From JANRKN01 sp033763435 (GTDB lineage: Bacteria; Planctomycetota; Phycisphaerae; Phycisphaerales; UBA1924), in assembly GCA_033763435.1 (NCBI GenBank), contig JANRKN010000103.1, forward strand, positions 1 through 21,966: a DNA stretch of 21,966 nt. The letters are read 5' to 3'. Below the pieces are notes generated by a model. That model had not been told where the DNA came from. It was given only the letters and a program-made list of their open reading frames with translations, and ran no database searches. Position 1 is the stretch's first letter; the number at the start of each line of letters is the position of its first letter. Below are positions 14,230 to 20,800 of this stretch, piece by piece. The position numbers were made by a program, and so were the translations under genes.

Positions 14230-14266
14230 CACGGGCGCTCCTTCACGGGGCGCCCGTGTTTTCTTT
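14230..14266 (+). terminator. Intrinsic terminator of the GC-dockerin gene
   Basis: A 12-bp stem (14230-14241 with 14247-14258, one G-T pair) closes a 5-base loop and is followed by TTTTCTTT (14259-14266). This is a textbook Rho-independent terminator on the plus strand. Read from the minus strand the stem is not followed by a T tract, so it does not obviously serve the convergent gene that ends at 14280. Confidence 0.85.
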
Positions 14267-14279
14267 CGCATCGAAGTTC

Positions 14280-15368
14280 TCAGCCGAGCCGCGCACGCGC
14301 CGCGAGCCCCACGGCCTCACCCACGCCCCGGATTGCCGGCTCCCCCAGCTCGCGGTACTCATACCGGTCATCGTTCAGAATGCCATTGGCGTTCGTCTCG
14401 ATCGTCGCGGCGACCGACACAAGGGTCTGCCCCACCTCGACCGCGGCCACGCTGGTCGTGAAGCCGTACGCCTGCCCGATCTTCTCGATCACCCGCGTGC
14501 CCGCGGGAACATCCCGCGCCAGTCCTCGCGCGAGCGGCCGCAGGTCGTCCTCACCTCCCGCGGGCGTCTCGAGTGTCGGCGCCGGGCACTCGCTGGGCCG
14601 GGCGGACATCGCCCAGAGCAACTCCGCACGCGAGTCCGAATCAACATCGGGCCTCTGCGCGGGTGGGAATCGCTCCGGGCGGGCGATCAGCTCCATCAGC
14701 GTGCACAGATCGCTCAGCGACACACGGTTCTTGACGCCAAAGTCAACCGCGCCCGGCTCGATCTCACTCGGCCCGCTTGCGCCAGCGCGCGCAAAGCCCC
14801 GGCCGACCATCAGCCCGGGCATCTCGACCCGCTTGCGCAACACGCCGACGCGCGCGGGGGCGATCACCTCGTCGCTTCCTGCGAGCGCGACGCGCCGCGT
14901 GGCCGTCACCGGCGTTCGCGCTTCGCTCAGCGCGTGCCGGAGATTCAGTGAGTTCAGCCCCCAGCGCGCCGCGCGTTCGTGCAGCTCGTCGAACCCGACC
15001 AGATCCAGCAGCCGATTCGCCGCGGGGTTGTCCGACACGATCAGCGCGCGCCGCAGGTTTTCGTGCAGCGTGACGGGCCGCGCCTCATCGCCGAACACCA
15101 TCGCCGTATCGAGCGTGACGCTCACACCTGCCGCTCGCAGCGACGAAACCTTCTCGCACGCCGCGAGCGCCTGCGCCGCCTTCACGGTGCTCGACGGATA
15201 GAAGTACTCCGCATCCGCGCGGAACGCCGCCTCGCCCGCGCCCTCGGGACCAGACCAGCGCACCAACGCCTGGAACCGAAGCTCTCGCGCCCGCGCGATC
15301 ACCCCGCGAGCAGACAGCGCAGGCTCCTCGCCCAGCGCCCGCAGAAAATCGGCGTCGGACGCGAACAC
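14280..15368 (-). CDS. Serine beta-lactamase-fold hydrolase (class A-like)
   Basis: This 362-residue protein belongs to the class A-type serine beta-lactamase/transpeptidase superfamily. FYPSSTVKAAQAL gives the SxxK motif (S60-T-V-K63), VSDNPAAN gives SDN (112-114), and IEKIGQAYGF gives KIG (296-298) in place of KTG. The SDN-to-KIG distance (about 180 residues) is much longer than in true class A enzymes (about 100), and I find no clear ExxxN omega-loop motif. A role as antibiotic resistance enzyme is therefore unlikely. There is no obvious signal peptide, so it may be cytoplasmic. The predicted start is a GTG at 15368, one base after the TAG of the aminotransferase-fold gene, which implies coupling. 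It may hydrolyse an amide or ester in the pathway of its two operon neighbours; the substrate is unknown. Confidence 0.75.
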   Translation of the reverse strand: MFASDADFLRALGEEPALSARGVIARARELRFQALVRWSGPEGAGEAAFRADAEYFYPSSTVKAAQALAACEKVSSLRAAGVSVTLDTAMVFGDEARPVTLHENLRRALIVSDNPAANRLLDLVGFDELHERAARWGLNSLNLRHALSEARTPVTATRRVALAGSDEVIAPARVGVLRKRVEMPGLMVGRGFARAGASGPSEIEPGAVDFGVKNRVSLSDLCTLMELIARPERFPPAQRPDVDSDSRAELLWAMSARPSECPAPTLETPAGGEDDLRPLARGLARDVPAGTRVIEKIGQAYGFTTSVAAVEVGQTLVSVAATIETNANGILNDDRYEYRELGEPAIRGVGEAVGLAARARLG

Positions 15369-15369
15369 G

Positions 15370-16485
15370 CTACAGGCACCGTTCCAGCGTTTCGAGCAGG
15401 CGCGTCACATCTGCCGCTTCGTGCGCCGCCGAAACCGTCACACGGAAGAACCTTGGCGCGGGCCCGCCCGGATACTCGATCAACGGCGCAAGCACGCCCG
15501 CCTCCAGCACACGCCGATGCACCTCGTCCATCCGCGACGCGGGTGACACCACGAACGTGAAGATCGGCATCGCCCGCTCTCCCGACCCAAGCCGCGGGAT
15601 GAGGCCCAGTGACTCCAGCCCCGCCCGCAGCGCGTGCGTGTTCGACCACAGCCGCTCGAGCCACTGCGGCTCCTCACGCACCACCCGCAGCGCCTCGCGC
15701 GCCCCAGCCGCGATCGCCGGCGGCACCGGCGTATGCCCGCGATATACGCTCGCCCGGTCACGCACCGCCTGAATCAGCTCCCGCGGCCCCGCCACGCACC
15801 CGCCGTAGCACCCCAGCCCCTTCGCCAGCGTCGTCGTCATACACAGCCGCGGATCCCGCACGCCCTGCTCCGCGATCGACCCCGCGCCCTTGCCCAACAC
15901 GCAAAAGCCGTGGCAGTCGTCGATCACCAGCGTGCTGCGCGTCCGCGGCATCGCCTCAAGAAGCCGCGAGATCGGCGCGACCGCCCCGTCGGCCGCGAAC
16001 ACCCCGTCGGTGAAGACCGCCACGCCCGCCGAGCCGTGCCGGTGCGAGAGTTCCGCGAGATCCGCCGTGTCACGGTGGGCGTAATCGAGCACGCGCAGCC
16101 CCGCCGCGAGCGACGCGTTGCGGATGCTCCGGTGGCTCTTGGCATCGATCAGCGCCACCGCGTGCTCGCCGCCCGCGTAGCTCGAGCTCAGCGCCTGAGC
16201 CACGGCAAAGTTCGCCGTGTACCCCTCCGCGCTGAGAATCGCCGCTTCCTGCCCCAGAAACTCCGCCAGTTCGCGCTCGAGCGCCTCGTGCACCAGCGTG
16301 TTGCCGGTGGTCTCGCGCGACGCCGTGGTGCTGATGCCGTGCGTCCTCAGCGCGCGCTCGACCGCGCCCAGCACCCGCGGATGGTTCGCAAGCCCCAGGT
16401 AGTTGCAGCCCGCGAACGCGAGCAGCTCGCGCCCGTCGACCGTGACGGTGCGGCTCGTGATGCTCTCAACCGGGATCCGTCCCAT
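15370..16485 (-). CDS. Alpha-oxoamine synthase (BioF/KBL-type, PLP-dependent acyltransferase)
   Basis: This 371-residue fold-type I PLP enzyme resembles 8-amino-7-oxononanoate synthase and 2-amino-3-ketobutyrate CoA ligase, which condense an amino acid with an acyl-CoA. Visible are FAGCNYLGLANHP (24-36, like the BioF NDYLGL segment), TTGNTLVHEALERELAEFLG, the cofactor-stacking region DAKSHRS (H118), VIDDCHGFCVLG (D190, H192) and TTTLAKGLG with the PLP lysine K222. The frame stays open to 16617, but that extension is arginine/proline-rich, overlaps the upstream gene and lacks homology, so the ATG at 16485 is preferred despite a weak ribosome binding site. No other biotin genes are nearby, so BioF itself is unlikely. 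It lies 46 bases after a diaminopentanoate-dehydrogenase-like gene and one base before the beta-lactamase-fold gene. Confidence 0.82.
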   Translation of the reverse strand: MGRIPVESITSRTVTVDGRELLAFAGCNYLGLANHPRVLGAVERALRTHGISTTASRETTGNTLVHEALERELAEFLGQEAAILSAEGYTANFAVAQALSSSYAGGEHAVALIDAKSHRSIRNASLAAGLRVLDYAHRDTADLAELSHRHGSAGVAVFTDGVFAADGAVAPISRLLEAMPRTRSTLVIDDCHGFCVLGKGAGSIAEQGVRDPRLCMTTTLAKGLGCYGGCVAGPRELIQAVRDRASVYRGHTPVPPAIAAGAREALRVVREEPQWLERLWSNTHALRAGLESLGLIPRLGSGERAMPIFTFVVSPASRMDEVHRRVLEAGVLAPLIEYPGGPAPRFFRVTVSAAHEAADVTRLLETLERCL

Positions 16486-16531
16486 GGGTTGTCTCGTGCG
16501 TGCCTTCGTGTTCGTTCCGGGCGCGCGCCGC

Positions 16532-17545
16532 TCAGCGCGAGCCGCCGCCGTGGTGGGGGGCCCAGATCCGCACGGGCGGAATCGTCGCCATCGTGTGCAA
16601 GCCGGGCTTGGCCTCAAGGATCGACGGAATTGCGTTGACCGTGATCGCGCACGTGGCCGCGTCGCCGTGGACGCCTCCCTGCAGCACCATGTCGATCGGC
16701 GGCTCGCCTTCGATCACCACGCGATCGTGAGGGTTGGCCTGCCCGATCGCGGCCTGGAACTCCAGCTTGATCACGCAGCGATCGTCCGCGTAGCCGCTGG
16801 CGGTCTGCCGCACCCCCGCGCACATGCCGCGCTCGATCGGCCCCACGCCGCACTGCATATCCCGCTCGGCCTTCACGGGCATGATGTCCTCTTCCCACCG
16901 CTCGATCGTCAGCCCAGCGTAGTGCCCGATGAAGTGCAGGCTCTCGCCAAGGCCCACATGCCGCAGCGTCCCGGCCTTCACCGCTGCGTTGAACTGCGCC
17001 TCGGTCAATCCCGCACCGATCTTCTTCTGGAACGGGATCCGACGCTCCGACGCGTCCTGGATCCGGTACACCCGAATCGACCGCACGCTCCGGCACACGC
17101 TCGTCGCGACCATCGGCAGCGTGTCCATCAGGAAGCCCGGGTTCACACCCGTGCCCAGCAGCCGCCCGCCGTACTGCTTGGCGAGCGTGTCCAGCTCCTC
17201 CGCCAGCCCCAGATGCCGGAGCCACGGGTACACCAGTTCCTCACACGTGCTGACGATCGCCTTGCCCTTGCGCAGCAGGAACCGGAACGTATCGGCGCAC
17301 TGCGCGAGGTCCGAGCTGGTCGTCACCAGCGCCACGTCGATCGCGTCCCAGTCGGTAATCGCCTCGAGGGAGCCCGCGATCTTCACACGCGGATCGGCCG
17401 CGGGCACGTGCCGTGAAAGGGGCGTCCCCGCGAGCGTCGGCGCCGTGTCCACCGCCGCGACGATCGACCCTGTCTGGCGTTCGACCACTTCCGAAACGAT
17501 CCGACGCCCCAGCGGCCCGAGCCCGACGTGCAGAATCCGGTGCAT
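16532..17545 (-). CDS. NAD(P)-dependent amine dehydrogenase/DapB-like reductase (2,4-diaminopentanoate dehydrogenase-like)
   Basis: This 337-residue Rossmann protein has HVGLGPLGRRIV (GxGxxG at 8-13), SIVAAVDTAP at the second strand, VALVTTSSD, and GTGVNPGFLMD (131-141). The last motif is typical of 2,4-diaminopentanoate dehydrogenase (Ord) and related dihydrodipicolinate-reductase-like proteins. These interconvert an amine and a keto compound with NAD(P). The frame extends upstream to 17710 through an arginine-rich, non-homologous stretch that would overlap uppS. Two ATGs lie at 17551 and 17545; AGGG touches the first but is correctly spaced (six bases) from the second, so 17545 is chosen. 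It is the first gene of a tight set with the alpha-oxoamine synthase and the beta-lactamase-fold gene, 103 bases after uppS. Substrate inferred by family only. Confidence 0.78.
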   Translation of the reverse strand: MHRILHVGLGPLGRRIVSEVVERQTGSIVAAVDTAPTLAGTPLSRHVPAADPRVKIAGSLEAITDWDAIDVALVTTSSDLAQCADTFRFLLRKGKAIVSTCEELVYPWLRHLGLAEELDTLAKQYGGRLLGTGVNPGFLMDTLPMVATSVCRSVRSIRVYRIQDASERRIPFQKKIGAGLTEAQFNAAVKAGTLRHVGLGESLHFIGHYAGLTIERWEEDIMPVKAERDMQCGVGPIERGMCAGVRQTASGYADDRCVIKLEFQAAIGQANPHDRVVIEGEPPIDMVLQGGVHGDAATCAITVNAIPSILEAKPGLHTMATIPPVRIWAPHHGGGSR

Positions 17546-17551
17546 ACGCAT

Positions 17552-17555
17552 CCCT
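17552..17555 (-). promoter_or_regulatory. Ribosome binding site that favours the 17545 start
   Basis: On the minus strand AGGG lies directly against the ATG at 17551, leaving no spacing, but six bases before the in-frame ATG at 17545. The second start therefore fits the usual spacing. The two choices differ by two residues. Confidence 0.5.
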
Positions 17556-17648
17556 GCCGAGAATCGGCGGCCCGGCCGAAGAACAACCCCGCGCACAAGT
17601 CGCCTCGAGCGATCATACCCACCGCGCCACGCACCGAGCCCAATCAAC

Positions 17649-18482
17649 TCACGGCGATGGTGGAGGGGTCGCCTCAGGCCGACCGCCGAACGTCCGGTTC
17701 CGTCTGGCAAACGCGCGGATCGCCCCGTGCAGGCTCTCGGCCGTGAAGTCCGGCCAGAGCGTCTCCGTCACGTAAATCTCCGCGTACGAGATCTGCCACA
17801 GCAGAAAATTGCTCACACGCATCTCGCCCGCCGTGCGGATCAGCAGATCCGGGTCCGGGATGTCGGCCGTGTACAGGCGCGATGAGATCAGGCGGTCGTC
17901 GATCGCCTCGGGCGCAATCTTCCCCGCCGCCGCGTCGGCCGCGATCGACCGCACCGCGTCAACGATCTCGGCCCGGCTTCCGTAGTTCATCGCGATGCAC
18001 AGGTTCACACCCGTGCAGCCGCGCGTGCGCTCGATCGCGCCGTCGACCGCACGCAGCACGCTCTCGGGCATGCCCTCACGCCGCCCGACAAACCGCACCC
18101 GCACGTTCTTCTCGGCCAGGTGCTCGCGTTCGCCCTCGAAGTACGCCTCGGCCAGCGCCATCAGCGCCTCGACCTCCTCCCGAGGTCTCGACCAGTTCTC
18201 CACGCTGAACGAATACAGCGTGAGAAACTCGACGCCGATCTGTCCGCACTCCTCAAGCACCTCGCGGACCACCCGCGCGCCGTTGCGGTGCCCGAACGAC
18301 CGGGGGAACCCGCGCTCCTTGGCCCAACGCCCGTTGCCGTCCATGATGATCGCGATGTGCCGCGGGATCCGCCCCGGGTGAACGTCCGGCAGCCTCCCGC
18401 GCGGATCCGCCCCGGGCACGCGCGCTCTCACGCACGCCTCGGCCCGGGCCACTCCGTCGTCGTTGGCACCGCGTTCGGTCAT
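17649..18482 (-). CDS. uppS: Isoprenyl transferase (undecaprenyl diphosphate synthase)
   Basis: This cis-prenyltransferase extends farnesyl diphosphate with isopentenyl diphosphate to make the C55 carrier lipid for peptidoglycan and surface glycans; it acts at the cytoplasmic membrane. The 277-residue protein has HIAIIMDGNGRWA (42-54, with Mg-binding D48), SFSVENWSRP (91-100), the IPP-binding region DLLIRTAGEMRVSNFLLW (212-229, R216 and R222) and SYAEIY with E235. The first 38 residues are a variable extension of about 25 residues beyond E. coli UppS and look unstructured. The ATG at 18482 overlaps the purA stop as ATGA, so translation is probably coupled. Identification as the housekeeping cis-polyprenyl synthase is firm; the exact chain length is assumed from the family. 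Confidence 0.95.
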   Translation of the reverse strand: MTERGANDDGVARAEACVRARVPGADPRGRLPDVHPGRIPRHIAIIMDGNGRWAKERGFPRSFGHRNGARVVREVLEECGQIGVEFLTLYSFSVENWSRPREEVEALMALAEAYFEGEREHLAEKNVRVRFVGRREGMPESVLRAVDGAIERTRGCTGVNLCIAMNYGSRAEIVDAVRSIAADAAAGKIAPEAIDDRLISSRLYTADIPDPDLLIRTAGEMRVSNFLLWQISYAEIYVTETLWPDFTAESLHGAIRAFARRNRTFGGRPEATPPPSP

Positions 18483-19804
18483 CGCGTGATCGTCTGCTCC
18501 CGCCCGGGCCCCACACTGATCATCCGCACCGGCACGCCCGTGTACGTCTCGATGAATCCGATGTACGCCCGCGCCGACGCGGGCAGTTCATCAAACGACC
18601 GACAATCCGCGATCTCGCGGTCAATCCCCTCAAGCTCCGTGAACACGGGCTCGGCGCCCTCCAGCTCCGCCGCGTCCGCGGGGAACCGATCCGTCACGAC
18701 CCCGCCCACGCGATACCCCACGCACACCCGAAGCTTCTTCAGCCCCGAGCCCGCGCCCAGCACGTCGAGCAGCATCACCGCCAGCTCCGTCGCGCCATTG
18801 ATCATCGCCGAGTACTTCACCGCCACCAGATCGAGCCACCCCACGCGCCTCGGCCTCCCCGTCGTCGTGCCGAACTCGTGCCCGCGCGTCCGGATCACCT
18901 CGCCCGTCTGGTCGTGCAGCTCCGTCGGCAGCGGCCCGGATCCCACCCGCGTCGAATACGCCTTGACGATCCCCACCACGCGCCCCAGAACCGACGGCGG
19001 AAGCCCCGTCCCCGGAAAGATCCCCGCCACGCCCGTGTTCGAGCTCGTCACAAACGGGTACGTCCCGTGATCCACATCCAGCAGCGTGCCGTTGGCCCCT
19101 TCAAACAGCAGCGACTTGCCCTGCGCCAGCAGGTCCTGCAGGAAGTACGCCGTATCGCGCACGCGCGGGCGGAGCTTTTCGCCCCACGCCAGCGCCTGTT
19201 CAAGCACCTGAGCTTGGTCGGGCCTCACCTCGGCGTGCAGCTTGCACGCAAGCGCCACGCGCTCGCGCAGGATCTCGGGCCTGAGCAGGTCGCCGATCCG
19301 CACCGCCGCGCCGCGCTGGGCCTTTTCCGCATAGCACGGCCCGATGCCGCGCTTGGTCGTCCCGATCTCGCTCCCCGCCTCGGCCTCACGCATGATCGCC
19401 TCGCGCCGGGCGTCCTCATCCTTGTGATAAGGCATCACCACGTGCGCCCGCGACGAGATCACCAGCGCCGAGAGATCAATCCCGCGCGACGCGAGCCCGT
19501 CCATCTCCGTCAGCAGCGTCCCCGGGTCGAGCACCACGCCGTTGCCGATCACGCACGGCTTGCCCGCCGACAAGATCCCCGACGGGATCAGGTGCAGCTT
19601 GTACTTCTGCCCGCCAACGACGACCGAGTGCCCGGCGTTCGCCCCGCCGTTGAACCGCACCACCGCGTCATGGTCGCGCGTCAGCAGGTCGACGGCCTTG
19701 CCCTTGCCCTCGTCGCCCCATTGCATGCCCACGATCGCCGTCGCCGTGCCCCGGCGTGTGCGGGGGTCGTTCGTCAGGGAGCTCGCCGTGGTGACTGCGG
19801 TCAT
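18479..19804 (-). CDS. purA: Adenylosuccinate synthetase
   Basis: PurA converts IMP, aspartate and GTP to adenylosuccinate in AMP synthesis, in the cytoplasm. The 441-residue protein has AIVGMQWGDEGKGK (23-36, catalytic D31), FNGGANAGHSV (H59), the IMP-binding GTTKRGIGPCY (148-158), LLFEGANGTLLDVDHGTYPFVTSSNT and, near the C-terminus, GHEFGTTTGRPRR-like nucleotide-site residues. The order and length match the family (E. coli 432), with about 20 extra N-terminal residues from the ATG at 19804. The ribosome binding site there is weak, so a slightly later start is possible. The stop overlaps the uppS start. It diverges from a zinc-ribbon gene across a 120-base gap that holds a perfect dyad. Confidence 0.97.
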   Translation of the reverse strand: MTAVTTASSLTNDPRTRRGTATAIVGMQWGDEGKGKAVDLLTRDHDAVVRFNGGANAGHSVVVGGQKYKLHLIPSGILSAGKPCVIGNGVVLDPGTLLTEMDGLASRGIDLSALVISSRAHVVMPYHKDEDARREAIMREAEAGSEIGTTKRGIGPCYAEKAQRGAAVRIGDLLRPEILRERVALACKLHAEVRPDQAQVLEQALAWGEKLRPRVRDTAYFLQDLLAQGKSLLFEGANGTLLDVDHGTYPFVTSSNTGVAGIFPGTGLPPSVLGRVVGIVKAYSTRVGSGPLPTELHDQTGEVIRTRGHEFGTTTGRPRRVGWLDLVAVKYSAMINGATELAVMLLDVLGAGSGLKKLRVCVGYRVGGVVTDRFPADAAELEGAEPVFTELEGIDREIADCRSFDELPASARAYIGFIETYTGVPVRMISVGPGREQTITR

Positions 19805-19824
19805 TCCCGCAACACTAGGTCAAC

Positions 19825-19840
19825 GCCGAACCCGTTCGGC
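19825..19840. promoter_or_regulatory. Perfect 7-bp dyad in the purA/zinc-ribbon divergent gap
   Basis: GCCGAAC (19825-19831) and GTTCGGC (19834-19840) are exact reverse complements with only two bases between them. That spacing is too tight for a good hairpin but suits a dimeric DNA-binding protein. It lies 20 bases upstream of the purA ATG and about 85 bases from the zinc-ribbon ATG. Confidence 0.5.
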
Positions 19841-19924
19841 AGGATTTGGGGGCCTCCCCCTCAGCCGCACTGAAGACCCGCCCCGACCCAACCGATAGCC
19901 CCAAAGACCGGAGGCGCACTTTTC

Positions 19925-20113
19925 ATGTCGTCCGAGAATCTGCGCATCATGTGCCCGAACCTGACCTGCCGGAAGGTCCTCGCCGTGCCCCCCACGGCCC
20001 GCGGCAAGACTGTCCGTTGCCGGGCCTGCGGCACGAACATCAAGATCCCCGCCCAGGGCGCCTCCAAGTCCAACGCCGCCAACCCGCCCCAGGGTCAGGC
20101 GCCCGCCGCCTGA
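19925..20113 (+). CDS. Small zinc-ribbon protein
   Basis: This 62-residue protein has one four-cysteine zinc ribbon: C10 and C15 in MCPNLTC (CX4C) and C32 and C35 in VRCRACG (CXXC), separated by a KVLAVPPTARGKTV hairpin. A 20-residue A/N/Q/P-rich tail follows. Such short CX4C/CXXC ribbons are frequent in planctomycetes, often as the N-terminal domain of larger proteins; here the ribbon stands alone. GGAGG (19910-19914) lies ten bases before the ATG at 19925. It diverges from purA and converges on the FHA gene with only six bases between the two stops. It could bind nucleic acid or protein; the function is unknown. The cysteine pattern, ribosome binding site and low-complexity tail argue that it is a real gene despite its size. 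Confidence 0.78.
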   Translation: MSSENLRIMCPNLTCRKVLAVPPTARGKTVRCRACGTNIKIPAQGASKSNAANPPQGQAPAA

Positions 20114-20119
20114 ATCGCT

Positions 20120-20617
20120 TCAAAGCTTCGGCGCGTCGTCGTCCTTGAAATCGAAATCGTCGAACTCGTCCGAGTCGTCGTTCGCGCCCTTCCCGCGGGC
20201 CGCCGGCGGACGCATGTCGTCCTCGTCATCCAGCAGCGACTTCTTCGCGGTGGGGGGGCTGGCGATCCCGGCCTTCGGCGGAGCGCCATCCTCCAGCGCC
20301 TCTTCGGAATCGATGTCCTCAGGCACGCCATCCACGCGCACCACGAATACGAACGGACCGACGGCCACCAAATCGTTCGCCTTGACCGTCGCCTCCGTCA
20401 CCTTCTTCTGATTCACGTACGTCCCGTTCGAGGACCCGAGGTCCTTCACGCGGATCACGCCGCCCTCGATCCGCACCTCGCAATGCTTGCGCGAGACGCC
20501 CGGGTCCGGGATGCGGACGTTCGCTTCGGCCCCGCGCCCGAAGACCTGCAGGGTCTTCTTCAGCGGGATCTCCTTCTGCTTCATGTTCGCCGTCACGAGA
20601 ACGAAGGAAACGTCCAC
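20120..20617 (-). CDS. FHA-domain protein with a very acidic C-terminal tail
   Basis: This 165-residue protein has one forkhead-associated domain, which binds phosphothreonine peptides. Key residues are G27-R28 (FGRG), S42-R43-K44-H45 (VSRKHCEV) and N64-G65-T66 with N69 (SSNGTYVNQ). After residue 100 it is disordered and acidic, with DDEDD at 130-134 and many Asp/Glu/Phe residues at 147-161. The frame also starts at a GTG at 20641, eight residues earlier. The GTG at 20617 is preferred because AAAGGA lies ten bases upstream and MDVSFVLV is a natural first strand for planctomycete FHA proteins; neither start is certain. No Ser/Thr kinase gene is in the window. It probably links a kinase signal to a partner that docks on the acidic tail; the partner is unknown. 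Confidence 0.85.
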   Translation of the reverse strand: MDVSFVLVTANMKQKEIPLKKTLQVFGRGAEANVRIPDPGVSRKHCEVRIEGGVIRVKDLGSSNGTYVNQKKVTEATVKANDLVAVGPFVFVVRVDGVPEDIDSEEALEDGAPPKAGIASPPTAKKSLLDDEDDMRPPAARGKGANDDSDEFDDFDFKDDDAPKL

Positions 20618-20800
20618 GCCTCCGCTGTCCTTTCCCCGCACTTCACGCGGGCCACGAACCTGTCTGCCGGACCAAAGCCGCCCTTACCCGCCAGCCCCCG
20701 TACTCTTCGGGACCGAAAGCGTACCCGATCCGTGCCGTTCGCGAGAGCCCTTTCGCCCGGGTCTTTCCCCACCAACAGGGCATTCCGCTTCCCTTTGCCC

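Noticed and set aside
14280..15368. Antibiotic-resistance beta-lactamase
   Set aside because: KIG replaces KTG, no omega-loop glutamate motif or signal peptide is seen, and the gene is coupled to metabolic genes.
15370..16485. Naming the aminotransferase-fold gene bioF
   Set aside because: Only general alpha-oxoamine synthase features are visible and no other biotin genes are in the window; substrate specificity cannot be told from the motifs.
19818..19823. TTGACC as a -35 box for purA
   Set aside because: It lies only 13 bases before the ATG, so the -10 box would fall inside the coding region, and no -10-like sequence is found at the right spacing.
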